A DNA stretch of 64,000 nt from Viscum album (GCA_963277665.1 OY728157.1:371890067-371954066); one strand, 5' to 3'; shown: positions 26,173 through 38,828, numbered from the stretch's first letter. Notes: generated by a model from the sequence alone, not told the origin. Numbers and translations: made by a program.

Positions 26173-26901
26173 ATGTGATGTATTTTTATTTTGGTTTCAA
26201 TGAACTACCAACCTGAGTCAAATAACCATACTAACACCTAAGGGTTTTGGTTCTGGGTGTTTTCCATAACCTCCAATTTGGTTAAGGAATTAATGGATGG
26301 ATAACCCCTCTTCTTTGATCTCACTTCCAGGTATTTTATTGGTTGTGATGGATCATGATAGATTTGAATATCGTATATAATGGATTTAGATGTTGTATAT
26401 GGTGTGATGGAAACCCTTATAGGGTATTTGCATGAGTACTGTGATGGGGTAATTCATGGTAGGAGGAAGGAACGAGGTTCATGTCCTTCATGTTTATGAT
26501 TCCCCGTTGTACTAGTTATATGATGTACTGATGAGATGTGATATGTTGTCATGGATTTGTATTAGTAATGATGATGATGTTTTTTGTATTGTGTTATATG
26601 AGATGATACTATGATGGGATATTTATATATTGTCGTGGTAAAACTTCAAAAAGTATTGAGAGTACTATGATGATTGTAATTGAGAAATTAGAGTGGAAAA
26701 TTAGTGGGGAAGTAGTTATGGGTGCCTTTTATTATATTATTTATATTATTATTATTATTATCCTTAGATAAATTACATGATGACCGAGCTGTAATGTTGT
26801 TGTGTGGTAAATGACCTTGGTAGGCGTATGTTGACTCTATTGTTTATTCACCAAAGCATCGGTATAATTATCCAATACTTTCCAGAGAGGTCTTGAGGAG
26901 G

Positions 26902-26906
26902 ATCCT
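26902..26906. repeat. Target-site duplication of E3, left copy (atcct)
   Basis: The bases atcct directly precede the E3 5' LTR. The identical five bases follow the 3' LTR at 47,210-47,214, more than 20 kb away. Confidence 0.85.
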
Positions 26907-28041
26907 TATAAGAACCTACCCTATTATTTAGGAAATAATCTTATTTATGTTTTCTTTGAACAAATTAAACTATTTTTTGGTGTCTTGGGGCTTAGAAAAT
27001 GGGTTTGGGGGTCTCAAGAGTATTTGAGAGGTCTAGGAGCCGAAGCTAGAGACTACCACACATTGTTGAAGCCCTAAAAAATATCTAGTAATGGATCACC
27101 AGCAGGTTGGAGGTTGTGTTAGTGGAACCTAAAATTTTCAAGTGGCCACCAAATCATTGATGGCCTCCGCTGACCAGCTAGTGTTATTTGGGTAGGATTT
27201 TTTAAGGGTAAAATGGGTTATTTCTCCCCTTCCACCATACTTTTTCACCCATTTTTTTGGCATTTTTTGGAAATTTGAAGAATCATAGGATCCCTACAAC
27301 CTTTCTATTATATTTTTGTGAACCTCCAAAAATCCTCATCTATTTTTTCTTCCATTAACTATGTTAAAAAAAATATTGGTAATAATAGCAATCCATTAAC
27401 TTCAAATCTTTTTTTTCTTTACCACCTAAATATTCTTTTCATTATTAATGTAAATTCTTTATTTTTGGGTCTTTTGTATGGTTTCTTTATATCTCCAACT
27501 TTACCTCAAATTAGAGGTCGATACTAGAAGAGTGGGTCCCTTATAGGTTGAGGTAGGTGGTTTAAGTGATTTCACCTTAAATTCATATTTTCATATCACA
27601 TTATATCATGTAAAGTCGTGTAAACTTTTTAGATGCTTGACTAAAAAAAATTAAATGATATTTATACCTTATTTATTTGTTGAGAACTACCTTGGCCTTA
27701 AATAAGCATGTTGGATTTGGGTGTATATTCCTCGAATCCACTAATGTGGTGATTTTTTCTTGATCCTTAGAATTGGTTGAATTAAAGGGCAGGTTTATAA
27801 AAGCCCTGGGAAGCCTTAAATAAAAATTTGAAATGATCCATAAATCTCATTTTGGCTTGATTTATTGATTTTTATTAAAAATATATTTTTGAATAATGAC
27901 TTGTGAAGATTCCTAAAAATAATGGTGAGTAAAGAATTATTTAGAAATATCCTTGGATTCATTATGAATTGTATTTGTTTGGAATACCATGCACAAGCCT
28001 TGGGTTCCACTAGGGGACTCATGTGAGTACTAGGAGTGATT

Positions 28042-29306
28042 TTTTGGAACCAAGTCTATTCTGTGATATAAATGATGTATTGTTTGTGTTTGATGTCAAT
28101 CCTAATTATAAGATCATGATGTTTTCAAGGAAAGTTATAACACAATTCAAGCAGAAAACAGTATTGAATATCACATCGTTTCCCAATTTTTGCCAAAGTT
28201 TTGGGTCCAAAAATTGGAGAATGGAGAATTGTGTTTTTGGCTAAGTAAGTTTCATGAAAGATTGAAGGAAGTTTCGAAACATTCCTATAAGTCTCAATTT
28301 GGGATCAGTGCATCAAAATATGGTAAAGGTAAAAAGTGCGTGCAATATTGAAATGTGGACAAAATATGAGGTTCCGCGAAAGAATCATATGTGCCCAATA
28401 CGACATCAAAAGGGGTTTTACATGCTCAGAAAGAATATTACATGAACTGACAAAGAAGCATTGAATAATTGCATATAGGTTCAATGATGCTTATAAATAT
28501 GAGGATACCCCCGATAAGACTTTATAATTTTCCAATGAAGATCCAGTTGCTCTATTGCATGAAATATTTTTACGGAAAAGAATTGAAGATAGTTACTCTT
28601 GCACACAAGGTTTTCCATTGGTCTGAAACGACCAAGTGAACATGTTGGTGTAGTTTCACAAAAGATAAGGGTTGAACAGAAAATATGGGTTGTGTGAAAG
28701 TCATCTTGTGTGAAAAATCCCAAATCATCCCCACAAGTCCAAGTATTGTGCGGAAGTGTAGTGTTAAGTTTCTAAAAGGATTTTGATATCCAGTTTGATT
28801 GAACTGTTATTTCAAGTGCATCAATTCCGGAATTTGACGCAAGAAATGTCTCATGATGGACATAAACAGAGACTTCAATGAAAATATATTGAAGATACCT
28901 TCATACTGATAAACTGATTGAGACTTCTCCCAGGGCAATGAGCTAGCAAGAGTCGATGGAAATGTTCTAAGGGATGTAGTGATCTGTACCTGAATTTTTG
29001 TAAAGGTAGTGTTTCTGGAATAGAGAAATTGTGATCAAACATTTGTATTCTATATCTAGTAATGATTATTGGATTTTGGTACGACCGACACTCTGTCAGC
29101 ATATGCTCTATGGATGTATCCCTTAATGATGATCCAAGTAAAAGTGTTGTTTCAAATCATTTCATGTGAATGTTTGATTTCTAATCATATCTATCATACA
29201 TGTTTAACAATTTCCTACCAATGTGGGAACTAGATCCATCAAATTAATAGAAACATTTGACACCCTAATTCACCCCTCCCCTCTCAAGGTGTCGCAGGGT
29301 CCTATA
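28042..29306 (+). mobile_element. Solo LTR (1,265 bp), probably copia-type, inside the E3 5' LTR
   Basis: It begins 'ttttggaaccaagtc' and ends 'gtgtcgcagggtcctata', as expected for decayed tgttggaacc...tcctaca termini. It is flanked by tgatt (28,037-28,041) and tgaat (29,307-29,311), 4 of 5 matching. The E3 3' LTR has the uninterrupted site 'gtgaatac' at about 46,071, so this is an insertion. Unlike its surroundings it keeps CpGs (for example 'gttccgcgaaag' near 28,370). No internal region or second LTR is present. Copia affiliation is a guess from the termini. Confidence 0.68.
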
Positions 29307-29651
29307 TGAATAATTATATGGATTCAATGAGGTAAAAATCGATGTAATAACTCAATTGAATAACGTGATTCTACATATATTCATTACCAAAAATTCTAGG
29401 GGTTTTCTCCCCCTTAGATTTAGGTTATGCATTCATTTATTAAATTCTGTAGATTAATTTCTTGGTTTCTTGAGGGATACCCTAGTGGAATATCATGGAA
29501 TGAGATCCCAAAATTTATATTGATCTTATTAGTGTGGAATTCCATGTGTGTTAGCCTTTTACTGTAATTGATCCATGCTTCTAAATTTCATGTTTGGTTC
29601 CTTGAGTACAAACTAGATATATGGATTTATTTGGGGAACTTATTGAAGGGA

Positions 29652-29656
29652 ATAAC
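29652..29656. repeat. Target-site duplication of E2, left copy (ataac)
   Basis: ataac stands before the E2 LTR and aaacc follows at 39,532-39,536. The E3 3' LTR shows the unoccupied form atacc at 46,413-46,417, from which each copy differs by one base. Confidence 0.65.
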
Positions 29657-30140
29657 TATAAGAACCCGACCTTAAACATTACATAATATGATTATTTAAA
29701 CTAAATTTTTCTTCTTTACAATACCAGATATATTTTAAGTTTAGAGTTTTAGAAATTCAAGACATAACTCATACATATCAACCCACAAGCATAAAAAGTG
29801 GGTACCACAAAAATAGAATCCATTTCATCCAAAACATAAAATTTTTAACACAAAAACACATCATGATTTCTTTGAAAAATATTCATAACGTTTAACATGA
29901 CTTACTTAAAACCTATTAATATCATTTAAAACATGTTATGATCATAAAAATATCGGTAAAGGATATAAAAAATGGAAAGAAACCATTATTCCACAATTAA
30001 TTATAAACATATGAAATCATTTTCAAAAATACAAACTTCGTACCCTTATATAATTACTTAGTGAAACATGATATTTACATAAAACATTAAAGAACATATA
30101 TAAAACTATAATGGTATCTTGAAGAATTACATACTTATAT

Positions 30141-30240
30141 TTTAACCCTCATGGATACCTTATGATTTTAACCCTCATGGCTACCTTACAATGTAACCCT
30201 CCTGGATACCTTATGGTGTAAACATTGCAGTTATATTTGG
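30141..30240. repeat. Tandem repeat of ~25 bp, about four units, E2 3' LTR
   Basis: Units begin taaccctcatgg or close variants and run about 24-26 bp ('taaccctcatggatacctta'). Equivalent arrays occur in the E2 5' LTR (37,419-37,516) and, inverted, in the LTR fragment at about 1,905-2,000. Confidence 0.8.
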
Positions 30241-31142
30241 AGTAACCATACGTATGACCTTTAACTTATACATACCTAATGAATTATAGGGATATATAGA
30301 ACCCAAATTTAATTATAAACAATTCCCAAGAACTAGAAAATAACAATAAAACATGAATAATTACATAAAAACATTTCATTTAAATTTTGTGAAATAGAAT
30401 TTTAAAAAATGATTTTTATAATAAAGTCCCTTAAGAATCATATAATTGAAGTGAGAATTAATATAATGAAATTATTATGTGTATACATTATAAATCCACA
30501 TAATATATCATAATATAAACGAAATTTATTAAACAAATAATCTCAGTAGCACATAATTAATGAAGTAGAATGTCAACCCAAAGAATGGAAATTGGGTTAA
30601 GAATTCCTTTAACTCGGGATCATCTTACATCATACTTGTATAAACCTCCTATATAATTCTTAAAAGGGTGTTATTAATATTTTAAAAAAGAATAATCATG
30701 TCTATAACATCTTATATGATCATTTTATAACATCATTTGACCTACATATTAATAATAATTTGGTATTTCCACTGTATTAGGTGCTTGCTTTACATGATCT
30801 CCATGGTAGGTTCATAAAAAATTTTATTTTAGAATTAAATAAAAACTAAAGAAGTGGAGAAAATGGTATTAATATGTTTTTAGAATATTAAAGTATTCCA
30901 TAAATTATTTTTTTTATATGGTATGAGGATGAATCAATAGATAAATCATTAGTGATATTTGTTTAGATCATTTTGGCAGTTCTTCGATAAACATGAACTT
31001 ATTTCATCATATATCATTAATATTATGAATATAAGTTAATTATAGACCTTAATAGATTTCATGTAATAAACATTAAAATCATTTTCAACCATTAAAATGG
31101 TTTTATAATCAGATTTTAAAGAATTTAAAGAAATATAAGACA

Positions 31143-31184
31143 CATCATCCACGATGTTGGTAAATCGACACATCATAGATGATG
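31143..31184 (-). other. Predicted RNA hairpin in E2 3' LTR
   Basis: Two 15-base arms, 31,143-31,157 (catcatccacgatgt) and 31,170-31,184 (acatcatagatgatg), with a 12-base loop. In the element's RNA all 15 positions can pair, counting two G:U pairs. It lies about 360 bases downstream of the TATA box in the element's sense, so in R/U5. Confidence 0.6.
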
Positions 31185-31540
31185 TTTTTATTTTTAGAAT
31201 AAGAGGATGATGAGAGGATGAATGAGGATTAATTTTACCATTAACATGATAAAAATACATAATATATATAAAAATTTCTCTTTCATGACTCTTGGATATG
31301 GGGAGGTGATGATATTGTAATATAGGAAAAAGAATTGAAAAAGAAAACACAAGAAAATGAAAGAAGATTTTTAACTCTTGATCTCTTCTCCTTGATATCC
31401 TCTTTAGGGAGTCCGGTTTTGGCTTTATGGTCAGACCAATAGGTCATGGATGTGGGGAAGAGCCTTTTTAAGGCGATTTTTTAAAATTTATATAATTCCA
31501 AAATATTAAGAGGTGTGAGAGGAAGAGGGTGTGAGGGTGG

Positions 31541-31548
31541 TATTTATA
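31541..31548 (-). promoter_or_regulatory. TATA box of E2 3' LTR
   Basis: The reverse complement reads tataaata within 'ccaatataaataccaccc'. It is conserved in the 5' LTR at 38,821-38,828. Confidence 0.62.
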
Positions 31549-32274
31549 TTGGAAGAGAGGAGCGGTTTTCCATAATTTTAATCATTAGTTTAATATTTTT
31601 TCTAAAGATTATGAATATCCATGATTCATGTAACCAAAATAGTAAATATAGCATGTGAGTTTGAAAAAACGGTGATTACATCATCCATGATGCAAGGAGT
31701 ATTGTATTTAACATATAATGTATATATAAACTGTAATTTACTGTATTTCACTATTAATAAAAAAATTAGTATTTCAGAAAAAACCCAAAAATTTACCCTA
31801 ACCATTTCTCCACATGTAGAATTCAAAAATGAACTGTATTTTTCGAAAATAATTTTCTAAATAGGGGAAAATTAATTTTTAAATAAAATCATAATTTATT
31901 CCAAAAACAATTATTTAAAAACTATAACTGATTTTATACAACCTTGAAAAATTAATCAAGATATCATTATCTTATAACCATAAGATAATAAAATAATAAT
32001 ATCATTTACTATTAATAATGGTCATATTACTATTCATATTAATATTCTTAAGGGTGTGTTACTATTCACCAAAAAATCAAGTTGGTTCTATCAGGCTCCA
32101 AATAACTTATTAATCACAACTATAGATGTCCATTTTATGAAATTCAAATCATTAAAGTTGAAAAATTATATTTAACAGGTAGTTTATAACTATCTTTTTA
32201 AAACAAATAGTCATTATGTAGATACTCGTTGTTTCATGTATTTTAATTTATTTTTAAACCCTTAGGGTGTTACA

Positions 32275-32288
32275 CTCTCCCCACCTTC
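32275..32288 (-). other. Polypurine tract of E2
   Basis: The minus strand reads 'agaaggtggggagag' directly before the LTR start tgtaacaccc. Confidence 0.78.
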
Positions 32289-32299
32289 TGGAAATTGCA

Positions 32300-35200
32300 T
32301 CCACACAATTTTATTGATTTGTTAAACAAGTGAGGGTACCATTACCTCATAGTATTTTCATATCCCCATATTTCTTCTTCAACCATGTGGTTTCTCCACA
32401 AAACCTTTACCTAGTGGATTACCTTATTTTTCAATACATTTTCTCTTCAATCTAGAATATGAATAGGTTTATCTTTATAAGAAATATTCTCTTCCTGCTG
32501 AACTACTTCTGGACTCACAACATGTTATGAATCAGGAACTTACATTCTTAACTTTGAAATATGAAGAACATTATGTACCTAAGATAAAATTGAAGGCAGA
32601 ACTACTCGATAGGATACCGGTCTAATTTTCTCTAAGATTTAATAAGTTCTAATGAACCATGTAATCAACATCCCTTCCTTACCAAAATGTATAACACTTT
32701 TATATGGTGAAATTATATGGAAAACATGATCACCTACATCAAAACAAAATTCTTTTCTCATGTTATCTATATAAAAATCTTCTACCTTCCCTAATTTTTC
32801 CTTTTGTGTTATCAGATCATCTTCACTTTCTCATACACTTCCTTTACTAATTAGGGTCCCATCAACTTCCTTTCCCCGAATTCATAACAAAAATTTGTAG
32901 TTCAACACTATTTCCCAAATAATTATTCAAAAGGTGTCATCTGTATATTTGTATGAAAATAGTTATTATAAGAAAATTCAGCTAAAGAAATACGTTTATC
33001 CCAACTTCCCTAGTAATCCATTGAATAAGATCAAATCATATCCTCCAATGTCTGAATAGTCCATTCTGACTACCCATGTGATTGTGGATGAAAATCTATA
33101 CTGGAATTTAATTCTATTCCAATTACTTTTGATTTCCTTTTATAATGTCAGATGTGATGGGATCACAGTCAGATACAATGGAAAGAGGAAATCCATGTAA
33201 CCTAACAATATCTTTGAGGTTCAATAGAGAAAGATGATCCAAAGACATAGTATCTCAAATAGGAAGGAAATGACCAGATTTAGTAAGTCGATAAACAATA
33301 AATTATATTGCATTGTTACCTCGAGAAGTCTTTGGTCGTCCGAAAACAAAGTCCATGGATATATTTTCCCATTTCCACTCTGGCACAGGTAAATACTAAA
33401 ATATCCCCTTCAGTAACTACCACTCTATTTTAACCCTTTGACATGGAAAACATTTCGCAGTAAAATATTTAATATCTCTTTATATTTTATCCCACCAGTT
33501 ATACTCCTAAAGGTCTCTATACATTCTTGCGAAGCTAGGTTGAACTAAAAATAGAGAATTATGATCTTTTCCCAACAATTATTTCTTTATCTTAGAATCA
33601 CAAGGCACACATAATCTCTTTCCAAATCTTAGACCACAATCTTTATCAATGTTAAATTTTAGAAAATTACCAATTTTAACCAATTATACCTTATTCTACA
33701 ACTCACAGTATTCCTTCTATGGTTCTTAAAACTATCTGAAAAAGATGAATGCATTGAAACCTGAAACAAAAAGGGTAATTTCCTTAACAAAAAATTTCCA
33801 AGACAAAATTATTCAAATCATTTATCAAATCATCTTATTCTGGATGTAACATAGTTAATGATGCATGATGTTTTGGACTAAAGGAATCTTACACTTTGTT
33901 TTCTTTTCTATGATGGAAATTGGTCGTGCAATCATAATATTTTATCAATTCAATCCATATTCTATATTGCATGTTTAATTCCTTTAGAGTGAATATATAC
34001 CTCAGACAATTGTGGTTAGTATATATTTCACATTGGGTTCTATATAAATGATTCCTTCAAATTTTTAAGGAGAAAACCACAGTTGATAATTCCAAATCAT
34101 GTGGGGGATAATGTATCTCTTGAGGTTTCAATTTTCTTGAATAATAAGCAATTACATGACCATTCTACATCAGAACAAAACCAAGTACCATTAATAAAGC
34201 ATCAATGTATATGAAAAATCCCCATTTCTAGATGGTAGGGTCATAATTGGAGAATCCACCAATATTCTTTTCAATTACTGAAAACAATCATCACATTCTT
34301 TTATCCAGGTTAATTTAAATCCCTTTTGAGTTAACTTATTCTTCGGACTTGATAACTATGAAAAGTTATAAAAACCTCTAGTAATATCCAATCAAACCAA
34401 TAAAATTATGAATCTCAGTTTTATTTGCGGGAAATGTCCATTATTCAACAACTTTTTTTAGGAGGATCAACAATTATTCCATATTTAAAAATAATGTGAC
34501 CAAATAAAGAAATTTTTCGCAACAAAAATTCACACTTGCTGAAAATACATATAGATTTTTTTATTTTAAGGTTCGAAAAAGACCACATTGATTTTTTTTC
34601 ATCCCCCTATTTACTTTTAGAATATACCATAATGTCATCAATAAAAACAACCCCAAACTTATCCATGAACTCTTGATATATTCTATTAATAAGATCCATG
34701 AATACAACATGTGCATTAGTTAACCCATGAATCATAAAAACAAATTCCTAAATACCATATCTAGTTTGAAAATATATTTTTGGAATGTCATCATTATTTA
34801 CCATTAGCTAATGGTACCTGAATATCATGTCAATATTGGAAACATATTGTGCTCTATGAAGAAGATCAAACAAGTCATCTATGTGAGGAAAATGATACTT
34901 ATTTTGAACAGTAATATTATTCAAAGCACTATAATCAATGAAAATTCCGATGGAACCATCTTTATTTTTAATGAAAAAATGGTGCTCCCCATGGTGAAGT
35001 GCTAGGATGAATGAAGCATTTATCAAGTAACTCTTGTAACTAATTTTTCAATTCAAGAAGTTTCATTTGAGTCATTCGATAAGGGGAATTTGAAATTGTC
35101 TTTGTATGAGGGACTAATTCAATTATGAATTCAAATTCCTTATCAGGTATAACACTAGGTAACTCATCAGAAAAAACATCATGGTGTTCATTTACCACTG

Positions 35201-35800
35201 GAACATCATTAATCTGAACAGTTACCTTGTTTTCAACAATGTGTGCAAGATAAATTTAATTTCCATCTTTCATCAGTTTCTCAGCTTCCTAATATGTTAT
35301 CAATTTAATAGGTTTGTTCTTGTATACAAACTGAAACACTTTCTAAAAAACAACATGTTTAGATCTACAATAAATATTAATATGATAAACAAAAATACAA
35401 TCCATTCCCATAATGACAACGAACTCTACTAAGGGAAAAACCAAAAGGTTTGTAGCTAATTTATTTCCACAGATAACAATAGGAATATTGTTAAAATTTG
35501 TTTTTTCTGTAACATTCCCCATGATGTTTTAATAATAAGTCATGGTCTCATTTTTTTATGTGATATTTCTAATTTACAAGAAAATTTCTCAAAAATAAAG
35601 AAAGGTGTAGACCCCATATCAAACAAAACATTAGCAAGATCTGAGTAAATAGAAAAATTACATGATACCAGTTCATTGGATGGCCTGAAAAATGTGGATG
35701 TAGTCTCAAAGGATCTCACTACACTTTTTTTCTTATAGTATAGATACTTTCCATCCCTCGGATCTTTCTTTGGGTAGGAATTTTCATAATGACACATCTC
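32300..35800 (-). pseudogene. pol: E2 pol remnant: protease, RT, RNase H, integrase, chromodomain
   Basis: Read leftward. Protease is at about 35,540-35,800, where the active-site block reads LFDMGST in place of the usual LFDSGAT. RT is at about 34,330-35,130, with KNKDGS, FIDYSALN and HIDDLFDLL in the frame 34,808-35,026. The catalytic FIDD at 34,634-34,645 is intact. RNase H is at about 33,840-34,060 (TLKELNMQYR and DCTTNFHH). Integrase is at about 32,650-33,400 ([38 protein letters not shown]). The chromodomain is at about 32,300-32,500 (VKVLWRNHMVEEEIW, then YPHLF). Stops and shifts throughout exclude activity of the whole. The product would be the replication and chromatin-targeted integration enzymes. 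Confidence 0.88.
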
Positions 35801-35829
35801 ACCACATTGGAAAAACTTTATAGTTTTTT

Positions 35830-36590
35830 ATCAAAATTGATATTAAGTTCATTTTCATTAAAATCTCATGTCATATTTCCAAACATACCACATCTCAAAC
35901 ACGTCTATATTTTGGTAATACAATCCCTAGGGTTCTTTTTAGCACACTTTCACTAATTCGAAACTATACATTCTTACCATCAGATTTCTTCGATTGATTC
36001 TTACCCATCGCTTGCCATCTAGACCTCTTCTTATATTTTTTGTCAAATTAAAAATGATCACTAGAAAACTTCATTTCTACCCTCTCATCACATCAGAAAA
36101 GTTTCTCATAAATTTTAAATTATTTGGAGGCCAATGCCCTTCTGTATCATGGCTTCAATACGGAGTAAAAGTGATTGATTTTTCTATCAATATCCTCAAT
36201 AAGATTTATATTTTACCTTGAAAGCTAGGTGAATCTTTCTTCATTCACAGTCACTGAATCTTCCTCATTTTTTCCTCAATTCAAGTAATTTATTCTCCAT
36301 CCTATGTCAAACCACCTTAGGAAAATATTTCTCATAGAAAATTCTTTTAAATTCATCCCACTGTAAGGATTCAATATCTTTTTTATCCCTAATATTCTTG
36401 ACCATTGACCACACCTAATCATATTCACCTTCAAAATGATAAATGAAAATACTAACCTTTTGAATATCTGAACATCCCATAACATCAAATATATTTTAAA
36501 AGGCCTTAATCCATCCTTCAACCGCTACTGGTCCAGAAGATCCACTAAAAGAAGGAGGGTTTTGCCTCATAAAATGTTCTAATATCATCA
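35830..36590 (-). pseudogene. gag: E2 gag remnant
   Basis: The conserved gag start 'HFMRQNPPSFSGS' is readable near 36,530-36,580. The capsid-like segment follows at 36,276-36,521, ending 'LKEFSMRNIFLRWF' where chromoviruses have a W..F...F..KYFP-type block. Damaged zinc knuckles occur near 35,880-35,915 (CLRCGMFGN, His replaced by Asn) and 35,770-35,815 (QCGEMCHYENSYP). It would form the particle and bind element RNA. Frames are interrupted between the blocks. Confidence 0.75.
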
Positions 36591-36911
36591 TGTTTATTTA
36601 TTGTAGCTCTATTTATTCTGTTTATGGATTCCACCACCATTTTTGCCTATTTAGGGTAAGATATTACTATCACAAACTGCTCGGTTTCAATTCCCGCCAT
36701 TCCCAGTTTCAGATTCGAAAAGATATCAGCCTCTCTGTTCCTTCCAACTTCAGCTTCCATGTGTATTCTATGGAAAACCATTTTGAACATACATATCTTA
36801 GAAAAAAAATGTAATATTTAAATTATATACATTTTCAACAAAAACTTAAATTAAAAATCATTTACACTATTATGTTAACATCAAACTAACTTCTAATGTT
36901 ATCCAACCCAT

Positions 36912-36923
36912 TTTTTAATACCA
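36912..36923 (-). other. Primer-binding site of E2 (degenerate tRNA-iMet type)
   Basis: The minus strand reads tggtattaaaaa, two bases inside the 5' LTR. The first six bases and the A at position 8 match the initiator-Met site; most differences are C-to-T or G-to-A. Confidence 0.65.
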
Positions 36924-37418
36924 ACTATAATGACTGGGCCTTAAACATCACATAATATAGCTATTTCAACTAGATTTTACTTCTTTAAATTTCCAAAGAT
37001 CTTTTTGTTTTATATTTTTAGAATTTTAGTAAATAAATCATATATATTAACCAATAATAATAAAAATTTGGTACCACTAAAACATAATCCTTTTCTTCCA
37101 AAACATAAAATTTTTAACACAAAACAACAACATGATTTCTTTGATAAATCTTCATAACATTTAAATTGACTTAATTATTTATCTTACACATCCTAATAAC
37201 TATTTGAAAATAATATAAAACATGGTATGATAGTAAGGGATATAAAAATAAGGAAATAAACCATTAGTCCATGAATACTTATAAACATATGAAATCATTT
37301 TCACAAAGATATACTTCACAACCATATATACTTACTTTGTGAAACATGAGATTTCTATAAAATTTAAAGAATACATATAAAAACATAAGGGTATCATGGG
37401 GAATTACATACTTAAATT

Positions 37419-37516
37419 TTAACCCTCATGGCTACCCGATGATTTTTAACCATCACATCCACCTTACAATGTAACCCTCACGTCAACATTATAGTGTAAC
37501 CATCGCAGTTACATTA
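37419..37516. repeat. Tandem repeat of ~25 bp, about four units, E2 5' LTR
   Basis: Degenerate copies of the unit taaccctcatgg... at the position matching 30,141-30,240. Confidence 0.75.
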
Positions 37517-38424
37517 GGAGTAACTATACGACCAACCTCCAACTTACACATACCAAATGAATTGGAGGGAGATACAATTCCCATAATTCATCATAATAAA
37601 TTCCCAATAATAATAACATAATCAGGAATCATGAATAATTTCATAAAAACATTTCTTTTGAATTTTGTAAAATGGAATTTTAAAAGATGATTTTTAAAAG
37701 AATGTCCCTTACAAAAATCATATAATTGAATTGAGAATTAATATAACGAATGTAATATCTGTATGAAACTATAAATATACGTAATAAATCATAATATTAA
37801 TGAAATTCATTACAAAAATAATCATAGTAGAACATAATTAATAAAGTAGAAGGTTAACCCAAATAATGGAAATTGGGTTAAGAATTCTCTTACCTCAGGT
37901 TTGTCTTATTAAAAACATGCTTAAATGACCTGTATAATGTTTAAAAGGGTGTTATTTATATATTAATAAAATAATAATAATGTTTATAACACCTTATATT
38001 ATCGTTTTATAACATCATTCGATCCATTTATTAATAATATTTTCTTACTTCCATTGTTTCGGGTGCGTTCTTTACATGATTTCCATAGTCAGTTTATAAA
38101 GAATTTCCTTTTTGAAAATAAGTGATGCTCTAATGTGGAGTGAAATGGTATTAATATTTTTTCATAAAATTAAATGATTCCATAAACCATTTTGGTTATA
38201 TTTTATGAGGATAAATCATTAGATAAATCCTTAGTGATATTTATTTAGATCATTTTGGTGGTTCTTGGATAATCACAAACTTTTTTCATCATGTACCTTT
38301 AATATTATATATATAAGTTAATTATAGAACATAATAGAGGTCATATAATAAAAGTTAAAATATTTTTCAACAATTAAAATAGTTTTACAACCATATTTGA
38401 AAGATGTAAAAAAAATTGAAGACA

Positions 38425-38466
38425 CATCATCCACGATGTCGACAAATCAACACACCGTGGACGATG
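38425..38466 (-). other. Predicted RNA hairpin in E2 5' LTR
   Basis: Arms 38,425-38,439 (catcatccacgatgt) and 38,452-38,466 (acaccgtggacgatg) with a 12-base loop. All 15 pairs can form in the element's RNA, two of them G:U. The changed positions differ from those in the 3' LTR copy, yet pairing is kept in both. Confidence 0.62.
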
Positions 38467-38820
38467 TTTTTATTTTTAGAAGAAGAGGAATAGGAGAAGA
38501 AGAATGATAATTTATTTTTACATAAATATGATAAAAATAAAGAATATATATAATAATTTATATTTCATGCCTATTGGATAATGGGAGGTGATGAGAGTTT
38601 AATAAAGGAAATAATTTAAAAAAACACACAAGGAAATGAAAGAGGATTGTTACCTCTTTATCTCTTCTCCTTGAGATCCTTTTTAAGGCCTTTGGTATTA
38701 GAATTTTGGGGGGACCAATAGGTTTTAGACATGGGGAATATCCTTGGTAAAGGGATTGGGCAGAATTTAAAAAATTATCAGAGTTTGAGAGGATTGAGAG
38801 AAAGAGGGGGTCAAGGGTGG

Positions 38821-38828
38821 TATTTATA
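38821..38828 (-). promoter_or_regulatory. TATA box of E2 5' LTR
   Basis: The reverse complement reads tataaata within 'cccctataaataccaccc'. It would drive E2 transcription toward lower coordinates. Confidence 0.65.

Larger units (their letters stand above)
24823..26906 (+). repeat. Left part of E4 5' LTR, start not determined
   Basis: Non-coding, with (ATT)n tracts near 25,282 and 26,745. It is continuous across E3 with 47,210-47,627, because the atcct duplication of E3 joins 26,906 to 47,215. The rejoined region ends before a PBS and pol on the plus strand, so this is read as a split 5' LTR. A TATA box is at 26,166-26,172. The LTR start lies somewhere right of the E5 LTR end. Sequence similarity to another E4 LTR cannot be checked because the 3' LTR is absent. 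Confidence 0.5.
26907..29656 (+). repeat. E3 5' LTR, left part
   Basis: It starts 'tataagaacctaccc', matching the 3' LTR start 'tttaagacctaatt' at 44,817. Paired blocks include 'atgttttctttgaac' with 'atgttttccttaaac' and 'ggcctccgctgaccagctag' with 'tgcctccactggtcaactag'. It is interrupted at 28,042-29,306 by a solo LTR and ends where E2 is inserted. Confidence 0.82.
29657..32274 (-). repeat. 3' LTR of E2
   Basis: It begins 'tataagaacccgacc' and ends 'cttagggtgttaca'. The element-sense start is therefore tgtaacaccc, a common chromovirus LTR start. It pairs with 36,926-39,531. The 104-residue open frame at 31,036-31,350 lies in LTR sequence and is not treated as a gene. Confidence 0.88.

Noticed and set aside
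28481..29102. Two minus-strand open frames of 75-80 codons
   Set aside because: Both lie inside the solo LTR, which is non-coding by structure.
30141..30240. Short repeats resembling a CRISPR array
   Set aside because: Units are contiguous tandem repeats without unique spacers, inside a plant LTR.
31036..31350. 104-codon open frame on the minus strand
   Set aside because: Inside the E2 3' LTR. The 5' LTR copy is not open in the same frame and no domain is visible.
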